Part shown: positions 29,702 to 29,729 of the stretch, piece by piece | Position numbering within the stretch: the stretch's first letter is position 1 | How the letters are laid out: each line of letters starts with the position of its first letter | NCBI GenBank assembly: GCA_037447655.1 | Contig: JBBHKE010000139.1 | Location: 111,791-141,519 of the forward strand | DNA from: Zygnema cylindricum | Lineage: Eukaryota > Streptophyta > Zygnematophyceae > Zygnematales > Zygnemataceae | DNA length: 29,729 nt | Direction: 5' to 3' | Made by a program: the position numbers and the translations under genes | The notes under the pieces: model-generated | Seen by the model: only the letters and a program-made list of their open reading frames with translations | Databases searched by the model: none | Told to the model about the DNA's origin: nothing

Positions 29702-29729
29702 CTCTCTCTCTCTCTCTCTCTCTCTCTCT
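29702..29729. repeat. (CT)n microsatellite at window end
   Basis: An uninterrupted CT run to the last base, in what is probably MLO intron 5. Its true length extends beyond the window. Confidence 0.9.

Noticed and set aside
1-29729. CRISPR arrays, bacterial operons or rRNA genes
   Set aside because: Introns, Copia elements and MITEs mark this as plant nuclear DNA. No regular spacer array or rRNA sequence was seen.

Overview
The window reads as land-plant nuclear DNA. Two observations support this: the right end carries the first five exons of an MLO-family seven-transmembrane protein gene, a family typical of green plants, and the left and middle are dominated by Ty1/Copia LTR retrotransposons. 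The clean GT-AG introns are fairly short (170 to 1061 bp) and the MLO exons are divergent, which would suit a non-seed plant such as a bryophyte, but that placement is a weak inference.

Layout. Positions 176-758 hold a 5'-truncated Copia LTR (LTR-0, plus sense). After about 3 kb of unannotated spacer, 3746-4870 holds a second copy (LTR-3 plus the first 172 bp of its gag, plus sense). This is cut at 4870/4871 by the 3' LTR of a minus-strand Copia (element 1; LTR-1 4871-7210). LTR-1 is itself split by a 1293-bp solo-LTR-like insert (family X, 5633-6925). Element 1 continues as a decayed RT/RNase H region (7211-8567). It then abuts a nearly complete minus-strand Copia (element 2, 8568-15012) with two LTRs of about 1046 bp that are roughly 97% identical over the part compared. 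Its gag, zinc knuckle, protease, integrase, RT and RNase H are all recognisable but broken by several stops and frameshifts. A second family X copy, in opposite orientation and with a perfect 5-bp target-site duplication, lies at 17044-18415.

From about 18.4 to 26.3 kb I see no confident gene. This stretch holds dispersed repeats, a 366-bp foldback element (21119-21484), three related miniature elements with TACACCG ends (22841-23062, 23963-24181, 24190-24809) and a TAGTGTTGGG-ended foldback (25462-25790). The MLO-like gene begins at 26347 on the plus strand and runs off the right edge. Its first intron contains a degenerate 42-45-bp minisatellite.

The most unusual signal is a tRNA-like module (A-box and B-box style) lying antisense inside the Copia LTRs. 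It is clearest in LTR-3, where it resembles a class II (Leu/Ser) tRNA. One family X solo LTR is inserted in that module in LTR-1. The gag ORF also appears to open inside the LTR, as in yeast Ty1, and no standard initiator-Met primer site is visible. I found no convincing new multi-gene system; the content is nested retroelements next to one host gene.
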